DNA of 64,000 nt from JAWXBA01 sp048499805. GTDB lineage: Bacteria; Gemmatimonadota; Gemmatimonadetes; Gemmatimonadales; GWC2-71-9. Positions 41,627 through 49,250 of this stretch are shown here, in pieces (position 1 is the first letter of the stretch; each line of letters begins with the position of its first letter). Under the pieces are notes generated by a model, which saw only the letters and a program-made list of their open reading frames with translations, was not told where the DNA came from and made no database searches. A program made the translations under genes and the position numbers. The DNA lies in the NCBI GenBank assembly GCA_048499805.1, contig JASNZF010000001.1, positions 372,001 to 436,000 on the forward strand, in the 5' to 3' direction.

Positions 41627-41711
41627 TGGAATGGCACGGTTCTGGAATGGGGTTGTGATAGTGGTTCCTGTCTGTTGAACCGTCTGTCCGTGCCCGGGTC
41701 TGGAGGTCCGC

Positions 41712-43196
41712 ATGTTCACACCGCTTCTGTTCGCTCTTGCCGTTGTTTCCCCGTCGGACCGTCTGGTGGTCGGCACCTCGACACTTGGCGCCACCGAACC
41801 GCCGGTTCGGATCTGGCTCAACGGCGACCGGCGCTTCGAGCCCGGCGACGGGGCCCGGGTCCAGGTCGAGGCCCGGGACGACGGCTACCTCCTGGTCCTC
41901 AATTTCGATACCGAGGGTCGGGTTCGGGTGCTCTTCCCCCTGGATCCGTCCGATGACGGTTTCGTCCGGGGTGGGCGCCGCTATGAGGTCCGCACCGACC
42001 GGGAACGCAACAGCTTCAATGCCGGTGCCCCGGGGTCCGGCTTCGTCTACGTGGCGCTTGCCCCCGATCCCTGGCGGCTGCGCGACTGGGCCCGCGGCAA
42101 TGCCTGGGACTATGACCGGATCTGGATCGAGGCCCAGTCCACCGATCCGGAACGCGACCTCACCCGCCTGGTGGAAGGGGCCTCGTCTGCGCGGGGCTTC
42201 GACTACGACCTCCTCGAGTACTTCGTCGACGACGTCGAAATTGTCCGCTACGAATACCAGCCGACCTACTTCAGTGGACCGGGCGTCTACACCTTCGACC
42301 CGACCTGCGATCCGTACTGGTCCAGCGGATGGTACTGCGGCGCCCGCACCGGCGTCCTCGTGAGCTATGGCCGGTACTACGGCAACGACTGGTGGTCGAT
42401 CGGGTATGGCCCCTCGTGGTACTGGCCGAGCCGGTATGGCTACTACTACCGGCCCTACTCCTATGGCCGGGGCTCGAGCTACTACACCTACTATCGGCCG
42501 TGGATCGTGACGGGACCGACCTATCGCCCGGGCTACAACGGGACCTACCTGGCCGGTCGGTCGCGGGACTACGTGGTCGGGACCCGGGGCCGCTCCGACG
42601 GCTTCCGCAACACCGCCGCTTCGGGCCGTCCGGTCTTTGCCGACGGCGATGACTATCGCTCGCGCCCCGAGACCGATGTCCGGGCCCGTCCCACTACCCG
42701 GCCGAGTGCCGAGCCAGAGTCGCGTGGCCGTCCCGCAGTCGACCGGAGTGCCGATGGTGCCCCCGGGCGGGCCCGTCCCGCGACCGGTGGCGCCACCCGG
42801 CCCGACACCCGTCCCGCCGCGGAGCGTCCCAGCACGCAGCGGGCGCCGACCAGCAGCCGGCCGAGCAGCGCCAATCCGCCAACTCGCGCCCGGACCCGCC
42901 CGCCCCAGGGCGACGACGGTGCCGACACCCGGGCCAGCAGCACCAGCTCCCGGGTGGCTCCTGCCGCGGCGCCCGACCGGAGCACCGGGCGAAGCCGGCC
43001 GGCTGCCACCCCGAATCGGTCGGAGCCGGTCCGTGCCGCAGCCCCGGCGCCCACCCGCAGGGTCACATCCTCCTCGGCGTCGCCGGCCAGGAGCGCCCCC
43101 GCCCCCGCCCGGGCCGCTCCGCGGAGCGCGCCTCCTCCGAAGCCCGGCGCGAGCAAGGCACCACCGGCCCGAAGCAGCGGCCGGGTTCGCAACTGA
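41712..43196 (+). CDS. Secreted DUF4384-like protein with Tyr-rich and basic low-complexity tail
   Basis: 494 residues. A signal-like N-terminus is followed by a DUF4384-type domain at about 30-130 (VRIWLNGDRRFEPGDGARVQVEARDDGYLLVLN, a surface 'ornament' domain of known kin). A Tyr/Trp/Gly-rich central part at about 190-280 (YYGNDWWSIGYGPSWYWPSRYGYYYRP) comes next. About 190 residues at the end are almost only Pro, Arg, Ala, Ser, Thr and Gly (about pI 12). A disordered cationic tail could bind envelope polymers or nucleic acids. Expressed from its own promoter and ended by a strong terminator. Function unknown. Confidence 0.8.
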   Translation: MFTPLLFALAVVSPSDRLVVGTSTLGATEPPVRIWLNGDRRFEPGDGARVQVEARDDGYLLVLNFDTEGRVRVLFPLDPSDDGFVRGGRRYEVRTDRERNSFNAGAPGSGFVYVALAPDPWRLRDWARGNAWDYDRIWIEAQSTDPERDLTRLVEGASSARGFDYDLLEYFVDDVEIVRYEYQPTYFSGPGVYTFDPTCDPYWSSGWYCGARTGVLVSYGRYYGNDWWSIGYGPSWYWPSRYGYYYRPYSYGRGSSYYTYYRPWIVTGPTYRPGYNGTYLAGRSRDYVVGTRGRSDGFRNTAASGRPVFADGDDYRSRPETDVRARPTTRPSAEPESRGRPAVDRSADGAPGRARPATGGATRPDTRPAAERPSTQRAPTSSRPSSANPPTRARTRPPQGDDGADTRASSTSSRVAPAAAPDRSTGRSRPAATPNRSEPVRAAAPAPTRRVTSSSASPARSAPAPARAAPRSAPPPKPGASKAPPARSSGRVRN

Positions 43197-43202
43197 AGCA
43201 CA

Positions 43203-43235
43203 GCGGGGCCGGCATCTGCCGGCCCCGCGTTGTTT
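43203..43235. terminator. Intrinsic terminator between convergent genes
   Basis: GCGGGGCCGGCA pairs with TGCCGGCCCCGC (43217-43228) around a very small loop, followed by GTTGTTT on the plus strand. It serves the DUF4384 gene and possibly the minus-strand gene ending at 43254. Confidence 0.85.
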
Positions 43236-43253
43236 CCTGGCTCCTCCCGGGGC

Positions 43254-43721
43254 CTACCCGGCTGTGGTCCGCCGGGCGTAGTCGATCCCCCACTCGAGCA
43301 GTTCACTGCTTCGCATTCCCACTCGCATCGCCATCGCGATGGCATCGTCCTCGGTCATTCCCGCATCCTGGATCAGGTAGGGGATCAGGGCGCCGCCGAC
43401 CCGGTTGCCGCTGGCACAGTGGAACAGCGTCGGCACGTCCTTCTCCTTGCGGAGGATCTCCAGGACTGCGGCCATGATGCCATCGTCCAGGCGACCCGCG
43501 ACCACGGGAACGTTGTAGTAGCGCATGCCGAGGTCCCCCGCCAGCTGGGCCTCGTCGAATGGGCGCGGTTCCATCGGGTCGCGGATGTCGAGGATCACCT
43601 CGACTCCTGCCTCGCGAAGGGCCCGGAACTCCTCCTCGCCGGGCTGGCCCCCGGTGACGAGGTGGGGCAGGGCCTGGGTGGCGTTGGGGGTGCGTCCAAG
43701 GGCTTCGAGCACGGTTGGCAT
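43254..43721 (-). CDS. DUF442-type protein-tyrosine-phosphatase-like protein
   Basis: 155-residue small phosphatase-fold protein: LPHLVTGGQPGEEEFRALREAGVEVILDIRDP, then the active-site loop FHCASGNRVGG. The loop has CX4R spacing as in DUF442/BLH-type members, shorter than the classical CX5R. The substrate may be a sulfur or phosphate species rather than phosphotyrosine. The gene is divergent from nadE. A TATCTT box on the minus strand near 43805 may be its promoter. Confidence 0.82.
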   Translation of the reverse strand: MPTVLEALGRTPNATQALPHLVTGGQPGEEEFRALREAGVEVILDIRDPMEPRPFDEAQLAGDLGMRYYNVPVVAGRLDDGIMAAVLEILRKEKDVPTLFHCASGNRVGGALIPYLIQDAGMTEDDAIAMAMRVGMRSSELLEWGIDYARRTTAG

Positions 43722-43877
43722 GGCAGGGAGGGCCGGGGTTCGGGTGTGCTGGCTTCGGCCAGGTGGCGACCGGGCATGGCCGTCGTCGCCGGGATGGGTG
43801 GCAAGATAGCAGGGCGTGGGCGAGTCGGCCCATCGTGCGCCGGGCGCTCGCGAGGTCACGCGGGGCGGAGATTCCTG

Positions 43878-43883
43878 TATCTT
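43878..43883 (+). promoter_or_regulatory. -10 box for a leaderless nadE transcript
   Basis: TATCTT ends six bases before the nadE ATG (43890), so initiation should fall on the start codon. No Shine-Dalgarno sequence is present. Confidence 0.5.
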
Positions 43884-43889
43884 TCCCCG

Positions 43890-45668
43890 ATGCTTCCGAT
43901 TGCCGTCGCCCAGTTCCGTCCCCGCAAGGCGTCGTGGGAGGCGAACCTCGCCCGAGTGGAGACGCTCTTTCGCGAGTGGGCCTCCGATCCGGTCCCTCCG
44001 GAACTGGTCGTCTTCCCGGAGGCGGCCCTCACCGGCTACTTCCTCGAGGGAGGGGTCCGGGAGGAAGCGCGGACTGCCGAGCAGCTCTTCACCGCCCTGG
44101 CGGCCTGTCACGCCGCTGCCGGGGCGCCGCCGATGGACATCGTCATCGGCTTCTACGAACTGTTCGAGACCCGCCTCTACAATGCGGCCCTTGCTGCCCG
44201 CCTCGGCGGGCCCGACGCCGGCATCCGGCACGTGCACCGGAAGGTGTTCCTGCCAACCTATGGCGTGTTCGACGAGGAGCGGTTCGTCGATCCGGGGCGC
44301 GAGGTGCGCGCCTTCGACACCGGGTGGGGCCGGTGCGCCGTGCTGGTCTGCGAGGATGCCTGGCACTCGATCCTGCCCGCGATCGCCGCGTTGGATGGCG
44401 CCCAGATCCTGGTCGTAGTCAGTGCCAGCCCGGCGCGGGGGCTGGCGCCATCGCCCGACGCGCAGCCGACGATGCGTCCCACCAGCGTGCGTCGGTGGGA
44501 CGCGATCGCCCAGCAGGTGGCCACCGAGCATGGCCTCTTCGTGGTGATGGCGCACCTGGCCGGGTTCGAGGGGGGCAAGGGATTCCAGGGAGGATCCCTG
44601 GTGATCGGCCCGACCGGTGCCCAGGTGGCGGGTGCACCGCTGTTCGAGGAGGCGGTGCTGCGGGCCGAGGTGGACCTCGCCGAGATCACCCGGGTACGGG
44701 CTGGGTCGCCGATGCTCAGCGACCTGGAGATGCGGCTGCCGTTCCTGGCCGACCAGCTGGGGCAGCTGGCTCGATCCCCTGGCGGCCGGGCGGCGGAGCC
44801 GGCCCGACGCGGCCCGCGCCCCGCGCGCCCCACCCGGCTCCCGGCCGACCCTTCTCCCCTCGCGATCGACCCGGAGCTGACCCGCCGCTGGCTGGTCGAG
44901 TTCCTCCGCGACGAGGTCCAGCGGCGCCGGGGGTTCGAGCGGGCGGTGGTGGCGTTGTCAGGTGGGGTGGACAGCGCCCTGGTCGCCTACCTGGCCGCCG
45001 AGGCACTGGGGCCGGGCCAGGTCACGGCGATCCGCCTGCCGCACCAGCGTTCGAGCCTGGACAGTCTGGCGCATGCCCAGCTGGTCATTGACGCACTGGG
45101 GATCGGCGCCGAAACGATCGAGATCACGGCTGCCGTGGATGGGCTTGCCGCGGCGATCGGCGACCAACCCGGCCCCGCTCGGCTTGGCAACATCATGGCG
45201 CGCACCCGGATGATCGCCCTCTTCGACCGTTCGGCGGCGCTCCAGGCACTCCCCCTCGGCACCGGGAACAAGACCGAGCGGCTCTTCGGGTACTTCACGT
45301 GGCATGCCGACGATGCCCCGCCCGTGAACCCGATCGGCGACCTCTTCAAGACCCAGGTCTGGGCGCTCGCGCGCCACCTGGGGGTTCCCGCTGAGATCGT
45401 CGACAAGCCCGCCACCGCCGATCTCGTCGCCGGGCAGACGGACGAGGGCGACTTCGGGATCAGCTACGCCCGGGCCGATGCCATCCTCCACTGGTTGCTG
45501 TCGGGCTACCCGGCCGAGGCGGTCGAACAGGCCGGCTTCTCGGCCGAGGAGGTCGCCCTGGTGCGCCGGCGGCTGGATTCCACCCACTGGAAACGCAAGC
45601 TGCCCACGGTCGCCATGCTCAGCCAGACGGCGATCGGTGAGTACTACCTGCGGCCGGTGGACTATTGA
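43890..45668 (+). CDS. nadE: Glutamine-dependent NAD+ synthetase
   Basis: 592 residues in two domains. The N-terminal nitrilase-type glutaminase has Glu in VVFPEAALTGYF, Lys in HRKVFLPTYGVFDE and Cys in VLVCEDAWHS. The C-terminal synthetase has the PP-loop VVALSGGVDSALVAYLAAEAL, LPLGTGNKTERLFGYFTWHADDAPPVNPIGDLFKTQV and KPATADLVAGQTDEGDFG. It makes NAD from nicotinate adenine dinucleotide with ammonia from glutamine; cytoplasmic. Shorter than many 680-residue forms but all catalytic residues are present. Followed by repeat element B. Confidence 0.95.
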   Translation: MLPIAVAQFRPRKASWEANLARVETLFREWASDPVPPELVVFPEAALTGYFLEGGVREEARTAEQLFTALAACHAAAGAPPMDIVIGFYELFETRLYNAALAARLGGPDAGIRHVHRKVFLPTYGVFDEERFVDPGREVRAFDTGWGRCAVLVCEDAWHSILPAIAALDGAQILVVVSASPARGLAPSPDAQPTMRPTSVRRWDAIAQQVATEHGLFVVMAHLAGFEGGKGFQGGSLVIGPTGAQVAGAPLFEEAVLRAEVDLAEITRVRAGSPMLSDLEMRLPFLADQLGQLARSPGGRAAEPARRGPRPARPTRLPADPSPLAIDPELTRRWLVEFLRDEVQRRRGFERAVVALSGGVDSALVAYLAAEALGPGQVTAIRLPHQRSSLDSLAHAQLVIDALGIGAETIEITAAVDGLAAAIGDQPGPARLGNIMARTRMIALFDRSAALQALPLGTGNKTERLFGYFTWHADDAPPVNPIGDLFKTQVWALARHLGVPAEIVDKPATADLVAGQTDEGDFGISYARADAILHWLLSGYPAEAVEQAGFSAEEVALVRRRLDSTHWKRKLPTVAMLSQTAIGEYYLRPVDY

Positions 45669-45676
45669 TGCCAACA

Positions 45677-45804
45677 GGGAATGGGGAATGGGGAATGGGG
45701 AGCTGCACTTGGTGCCAAGACGCGAGCTCTCGGCCAGCGGCTGCCGCTCCAGCGGTCGTTCCGGAATCCGCTCACGGTTCCCCATTCCCCATTCCCCATT
45801 CCCC
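45677..45804. repeat. Heptad-repeat hairpin element B
   Basis: The left arm 45677-45700 is three and a half copies of GGGAATG. The right arm 45780-45804 is its perfect complement, giving a 24-bp stem around a loop of about 79 bases. After the left arm comes GAGCTGCAC, close to the GAACTGCAC of element A. It fills the gap between nadE and the thioesterase; its right arm ends six bases before the next start codon (45811). No ORF is supported inside. Confidence 0.85.
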
Positions 45805-45810
45805 GCCCTC

Positions 45811-46275
45811 ATGACCCCTCCCTCCCGCCCCATGTCCTTCTCGCGCGGCACCATCACGACCTTCGTGATGCCGCACATGCAGAACGGCCTCGGCGACCTC
45901 TTCGGCGGCAATCTCATGTCGCTGGTCGACCAGGCCGCCGCCGTGGCGGCGATCCGGCACGCCGGCTGCCAGGCGGTGACGGCGAGCATCGACCGGGTGG
46001 ACTTCCGCGAGCCGATCGCGGTCGGGGAACTGGTGACCTGCGAGGCGGCGGTTGACTTCGTGGGGAACTCCTCGATGGACATCACCGTGGAGGTCTACGC
46101 CGAGAACATCCGCAGCGGGGAGAAGCGGCACACCCACACGGCCCATGTGGTCTTCGTGGCGATCGATGCCAACCGCAAGGCGGTGCGGGTGCCGCGGCTG
46201 ATTCCCGAGACCGACGAGGAGCGGGCCCGATATGCAGCCGCCGAGGCCTACCGGGCGGAGCGGCGCGCCCGGTGA
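45811..46275 (+). CDS. Acyl-CoA thioesterase (hotdog fold, YciA/ACOT-like)
   Basis: 154 residues, single hotdog domain. It has FVMPHMQNGLGDLFGGNLMSLVDQAAAVAAIRHAG with the catalytic Asp, then SIDRVDFREPIAVGELVTCEAAVDFVGNSSMDITVEVYAE and HTAHVVFVAID. It hydrolyses acyl-CoAs in the cytoplasm; chain preference unknown. A second ATG at 45832 is possible. The GTGA overlap couples it to the patatin gene. Confidence 0.9.
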   Translation: MTPPSRPMSFSRGTITTFVMPHMQNGLGDLFGGNLMSLVDQAAAVAAIRHAGCQAVTASIDRVDFREPIAVGELVTCEAAVDFVGNSSMDITVEVYAENIRSGEKRHTHTAHVVFVAIDANRKAVRVPRLIPETDEERARYAAAEAYRAERRAR

Positions 46276-47102
46276 GCACCCTTCCGGTGGTCGCCGTGCT
46301 GAGCGGTGGGGGGGTGAAGGCGATAGCTCACGTCGGTGCCATGCGGGCGCTGGGGGAGGCCGGCCTGGCGCCAACCCATTTCATCGGTACCTCGATGGGT
46401 GCGGCGGTTGCGGCGGGATTTGCGGCCGACATGGCCCCGGACGAAATCGAGCGGCGGCTGCGGGCCATTCGCCGGCGAGACGTGGCGGCGGTGAGTCCAG
46501 TGGCCCTGGCCAAGGGGCTCTACACCAGGGCCATCCTGAAGGAGGAGCCGCTGCGCGAGTCGCTCGATCGGCTGCTTCCGGCCCGGCGCTTTGCCGACCT
46601 GGCCCATCCGCTCACGGTGACGGCGGCCGATCTCGACACCGGCGACCTGGTCCGGTTCGGCACGGGTGGCATCGACGCGCCCCTGGTGGACGCCGTCTAT
46701 GCCTCGTGCGCCCTGCCGCTGCTCTATCCCGCCGCACGGATCGGGGGGCGGCGCCTCGCGGACGGCGGCCTTCGGGGGGTGGTGGCGCTGGAGGTGGCGC
46801 GCGATGTCCAGGCACGGCTGGTCGTGGCGATCGACGTCGGGCCGGGGTTCGACATGGAGGCGCGCACCCCGGGGAAGGGGCCGCCGCCGGCGATCCGGGT
46901 CCACAACGAGGCGCAGTGGGTCCTGATGGCCGACACGACCCGCCTGCAGCTGGCGCTCTGGCGGGCCACGTCCGACCTTCCGCCGCTCCTGTACGTCCGG
47001 CCCCGGGTGCGGCACGGCGCCACCTTCGACCTGTCCCAGGCCGACTACTATCTCGAGCAAGGCTACCTTGCCACGCAGCAGGCGCTGGCATTGCCCCGAT
47101 GA
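46272..47102 (+). CDS. Patatin-like phospholipase (RssA/NTE type)
   Basis: 276 residues with the Ser-Asp dyad: oxyanion LSGGGVKAIAHVGAMRAL, nucleophile GTSMGAAVAAGF, and catalytic Asp in RRLADGGLRGVV. A lipid acyl hydrolase; no signal peptide, so it acts on the cytoplasmic face. GTG start inside the thioesterase stop. Together they form a small acyl-lipid unit. Confidence 0.9.
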   Translation: MSTLPVVAVLSGGGVKAIAHVGAMRALGEAGLAPTHFIGTSMGAAVAAGFAADMAPDEIERRLRAIRRRDVAAVSPVALAKGLYTRAILKEEPLRESLDRLLPARRFADLAHPLTVTAADLDTGDLVRFGTGGIDAPLVDAVYASCALPLLYPAARIGGRRLADGGLRGVVALEVARDVQARLVVAIDVGPGFDMEARTPGKGPPPAIRVHNEAQWVLMADTTRLQLALWRATSDLPPLLYVRPRVRHGATFDLSQADYYLEQGYLATQQALALPR

Positions 47103-47172
47103 CGCGCTCGCCACGACCCCGTCCCTCCGCGTGGGGGACGCCCACTCGCTCCCCATGCACGGAACCACGACC

Positions 47173-47613
47173 ATGACCCCACTCTGGGCCACGCTCCACT
47201 TTGCCGGCTTCGCCGCCTGGCTCGGCGGACTCCTCGCGATCCTCGTGCTGCGGGGCGGCGCCGCCCGCGAGCCGGGCGCCGTGACGGACCTCTCGCCGGT
47301 CTACCGGGCGCTGGTGGGACCCGGGGCGATGCTGACGGTGGTGACCGGCCTGATGCTGACCCTGCGCCTGTATGGCGAGGCCAGTGGCGATGGCCTGGGC
47401 GGTGGACTCATGGCGATGCAGGGGCTCGGCCTCGTCGCGGCGATGATCTCGCTGGTGGTGTCGGTGCCCACCGCCTCACGGCTCTCCCGGCTCGAGCCGG
47501 TGGGCCCGTCGGCCACCCTCCACCGCCAGCTCGACCGGCGGTTGCGGCTGACCGACCTGCTGGTCCTGGTGATGGGGACGGTGGCGATCGCGACGGGGAC
47601 GCTGGGGAGGTAG
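47173..47613 (+). CDS. Small integral membrane protein, four helices
   Basis: 146 residues with four predicted membrane segments (LWATLHFAGFAAWLGGLLAILVL, LVGPGAMLTVVTGLMLTLRLY, LGLVAAMISLVVSV, LLVLVMGTVAIATGTLG). A conserved His in the first helix and a Trp-Leu-Gly-Gly turn resemble CopD/DUF2269-type proteins, some of which bind heme. ATG 47173 follows GGAA by eight bases; an ATG six codons earlier is also possible. Function not assigned. Confidence 0.7.
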   Translation: MTPLWATLHFAGFAAWLGGLLAILVLRGGAAREPGAVTDLSPVYRALVGPGAMLTVVTGLMLTLRLYGEASGDGLGGGLMAMQGLGLVAAMISLVVSVPTASRLSRLEPVGPSATLHRQLDRRLRLTDLLVLVMGTVAIATGTLGR

Positions 47614-47634
47614 TTGAGGATGGTGGGGAGCAGT

Positions 47635-47766
47635 GACCAGGGGCTAGGGACCAGGGACTAGGGACTGGGGACTCAGGGATGCACGGCCGCCCCATCCTCA
47701 GTTCACACCCCTGGTCTCCAACCCCTAGTCCTCAGCCGCTAGTCCCCAGTCCCTAGTCCCCAGTCC
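47635..47766. repeat. Heptad-repeat hairpin element C
   Basis: The left arm holds GGGACCA, GGGACTA, GGGACTG and GGGGACT units to 47683. The right arm 47720-47766 is the matching CCCCAGT/CCCTAGT series with one extra unit. Stem pairing of ACCAGGGACTAGGGACTGGGGACT with the right arm is nearly complete. The right arm supplies the last codons and the TAG stop of the minus-strand mutY gene. Confidence 0.8.
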
Positions 47767-48439
47767 TGGTGCTGGTCTCCACCGACCGGCACCCCTTGGC
47801 CACCGGGCACACGCCACAGCGCTTGACGCGGGCGGTGCAGACCAGCGCCCCGAGTTCCATGATCCCCTGGTTGAAGGTCCAGGCCGCCGCTCCGGCGCGC
47901 GGCACCAGCCGCTGCGCCGTTTCCCAGACCCGCCGTTCATGCTTCCCGCCCCGCCCCAGCCGCGGGTGAAAGACCCGACGGATCACCCGACTGACATTGG
48001 TGTCCACTGCGGCGTGGGGCCGCTCGAAGGCGAAGGACAGCACGGCGCCCGCGGTATAGGGTCCGATGCCCGGCAGGGCGCGCAAGGTGTCGGGGTCGTC
48101 CGGGAGCTCGCCGGCGTGGTGGCGCACAACGTCCCGGGCCAGGCGATGGAGGTTGGCGGCGCGCCGGTAGTAGCCGAGTCCGGCCCAGCGTTCGCGGACC
48201 TGGCGAGGGGAGGCGGCCGCGAGGTGGTGCAGGGTCGGGAAGGTCGAGAGGAAGTCGGGGAAGTACTCGGCGACCCGCACCACCTGGGTCTGCTGCAGCA
48301 TCACCTCGGAGACCAGGACCTGGTACGGATCCCGGGTCCGCCGCCACGGGAGATCCCGGCCGTGGCGGCGGAACCAGGCCATGAGCCGTCGGCGGAACGC
48401 GGTGATCTCCACCGGTTGAGGGATGGACTTCCTCGGCAT
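47753..48439 (-). CDS. mutY: A/G-specific adenine glycosylase, short form
   Basis: 228-residue DNA glycosylase that removes A opposite 8-oxoG. The HhH-GPD fold has WRRTRDPYQVLVSEVMLQQTQVVRV (catalytic Glu in SEVMLQQTQ), LPGIGPYTAGAVLSFAF (helix-hairpin-helix) and VDTNVSRVIRRVF (catalytic Asp). The [4Fe-4S] ligands are CTARVKRCGVCPVAKGC (C-x6-C-x2-C-x5-C). The C-terminal Nudix-like domain that reads 8-oxoG in standard MutY (about 350 residues) is absent. The protein stops just after the cluster, within repeat element C. Confidence 0.88.
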   Translation of the reverse strand: MPRKSIPQPVEITAFRRRLMAWFRRHGRDLPWRRTRDPYQVLVSEVMLQQTQVVRVAEYFPDFLSTFPTLHHLAAASPRQVRERWAGLGYYRRAANLHRLARDVVRHHAGELPDDPDTLRALPGIGPYTAGAVLSFAFERPHAAVDTNVSRVIRRVFHPRLGRGGKHERRVWETAQRLVPRAGAAAWTFNQGIMELGALVCTARVKRCGVCPVAKGCRSVETSTRTGD

Positions 48440-48447
48440 CTGCCACG

Positions 48448-48453
48448 AAGATA
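48448..48453 (-). promoter_or_regulatory. -10 box of the mutY gene
   Basis: TATCTT on the minus strand ends eight bases before the mutY ATG (48439). No Shine-Dalgarno sequence is visible, so the transcript is probably leaderless or nearly so. The same 20-base gap must also carry the start region of mlaE. Confidence 0.45.
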
Positions 48454-48460
48454 CAGCGAC

Positions 48461-49249
48461 ATGTCTTCCCTTGCCCTGCAGGCTCCGCGTTTCCTTGGCC
48501 GGCTGGTCATCGGCGCCCTGGCGCACGTCGGCCGGTTCAGCCTCCTGGTCGTGGAACTTGGGCGCGGGTTGCTGGAGTGGCGGATCTGGCTCCCCCGAAC
48601 GATCACCGAAGCGTACAACGTCGGAGTGGGGAGCCTGTTCATCGTGCTGCTCATCTCCGGGTTCGCCGGCGGTGTCACGGCGCTCCAGGCCGGGTACCAG
48701 TGGCAGTCGAGCCTGCCGATGTACGTCCTGGGCACCTTGATCGTGTCCTCGATCGTGCTGGAGCTTGGCCCGGTGCTCACCGCACTGGTGCTCGCGGGCC
48801 GGATCGGTGCGCGCTATGCCGCCGAGCTCGGGACGATGCGGGTGACCGAGCAGATCGATGCGCTGGAGAGCCTCGGGCGGTCCCCCGCTTCGCACCTGAT
48901 CATCCCGCGAGTCCTCTCGGGGCTCATCATGGTGCCGGTGCTGACCGTCTTCGCCAACGTGATGGCGTGTTTGGCGGGGTGGTACCTCGTCAAGCAGGTC
49001 CTGCCGATCACCGACGCCGACTTCGTGTACGGGATGCAGTACTACTGGCGGGACTTTGACGGCTGGTACTCCGTGATCAAGGCGTTCTGCTTTGGCGGGG
49101 CGATTACCCTGATCCCGTGTTATGTCGGGTTCAACACCCAGGGCGGCGCGGAGGGGGTCGGGCGATCGACGACGGCTGCCGTGGTCAACGCCTCGGTGCT
49201 GATCCTCCTGCTCGACGTGCTCCTTGCCAAGCTCCTGCTGAACACCTGA
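48461..49249 (+). CDS. mlaE: MlaE-type ABC lipid-transport permease
   Basis: 262-residue inner-membrane permease of the MlaE/YrbE family. The segment GPVLTALVLAGRIGARYAAELGTMRVTEQIDALESLG is the strongly conserved core. About five membrane helices; ends LLLDVLLAKLLLNT. It transports phospholipids with MlaF and MlaD, encoded next. Divergent from mutY with only 21 bases between starts. Confidence 0.95.
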   Translation: MSSLALQAPRFLGRLVIGALAHVGRFSLLVVELGRGLLEWRIWLPRTITEAYNVGVGSLFIVLLISGFAGGVTALQAGYQWQSSLPMYVLGTLIVSSIVLELGPVLTALVLAGRIGARYAAELGTMRVTEQIDALESLGRSPASHLIIPRVLSGLIMVPVLTVFANVMACLAGWYLVKQVLPITDADFVYGMQYYWRDFDGWYSVIKAFCFGGAITLIPCYVGFNTQGGAEGVGRSTTAAVVNASVLILLLDVLLAKLLLNT

Positions 49250-49250
49250 C

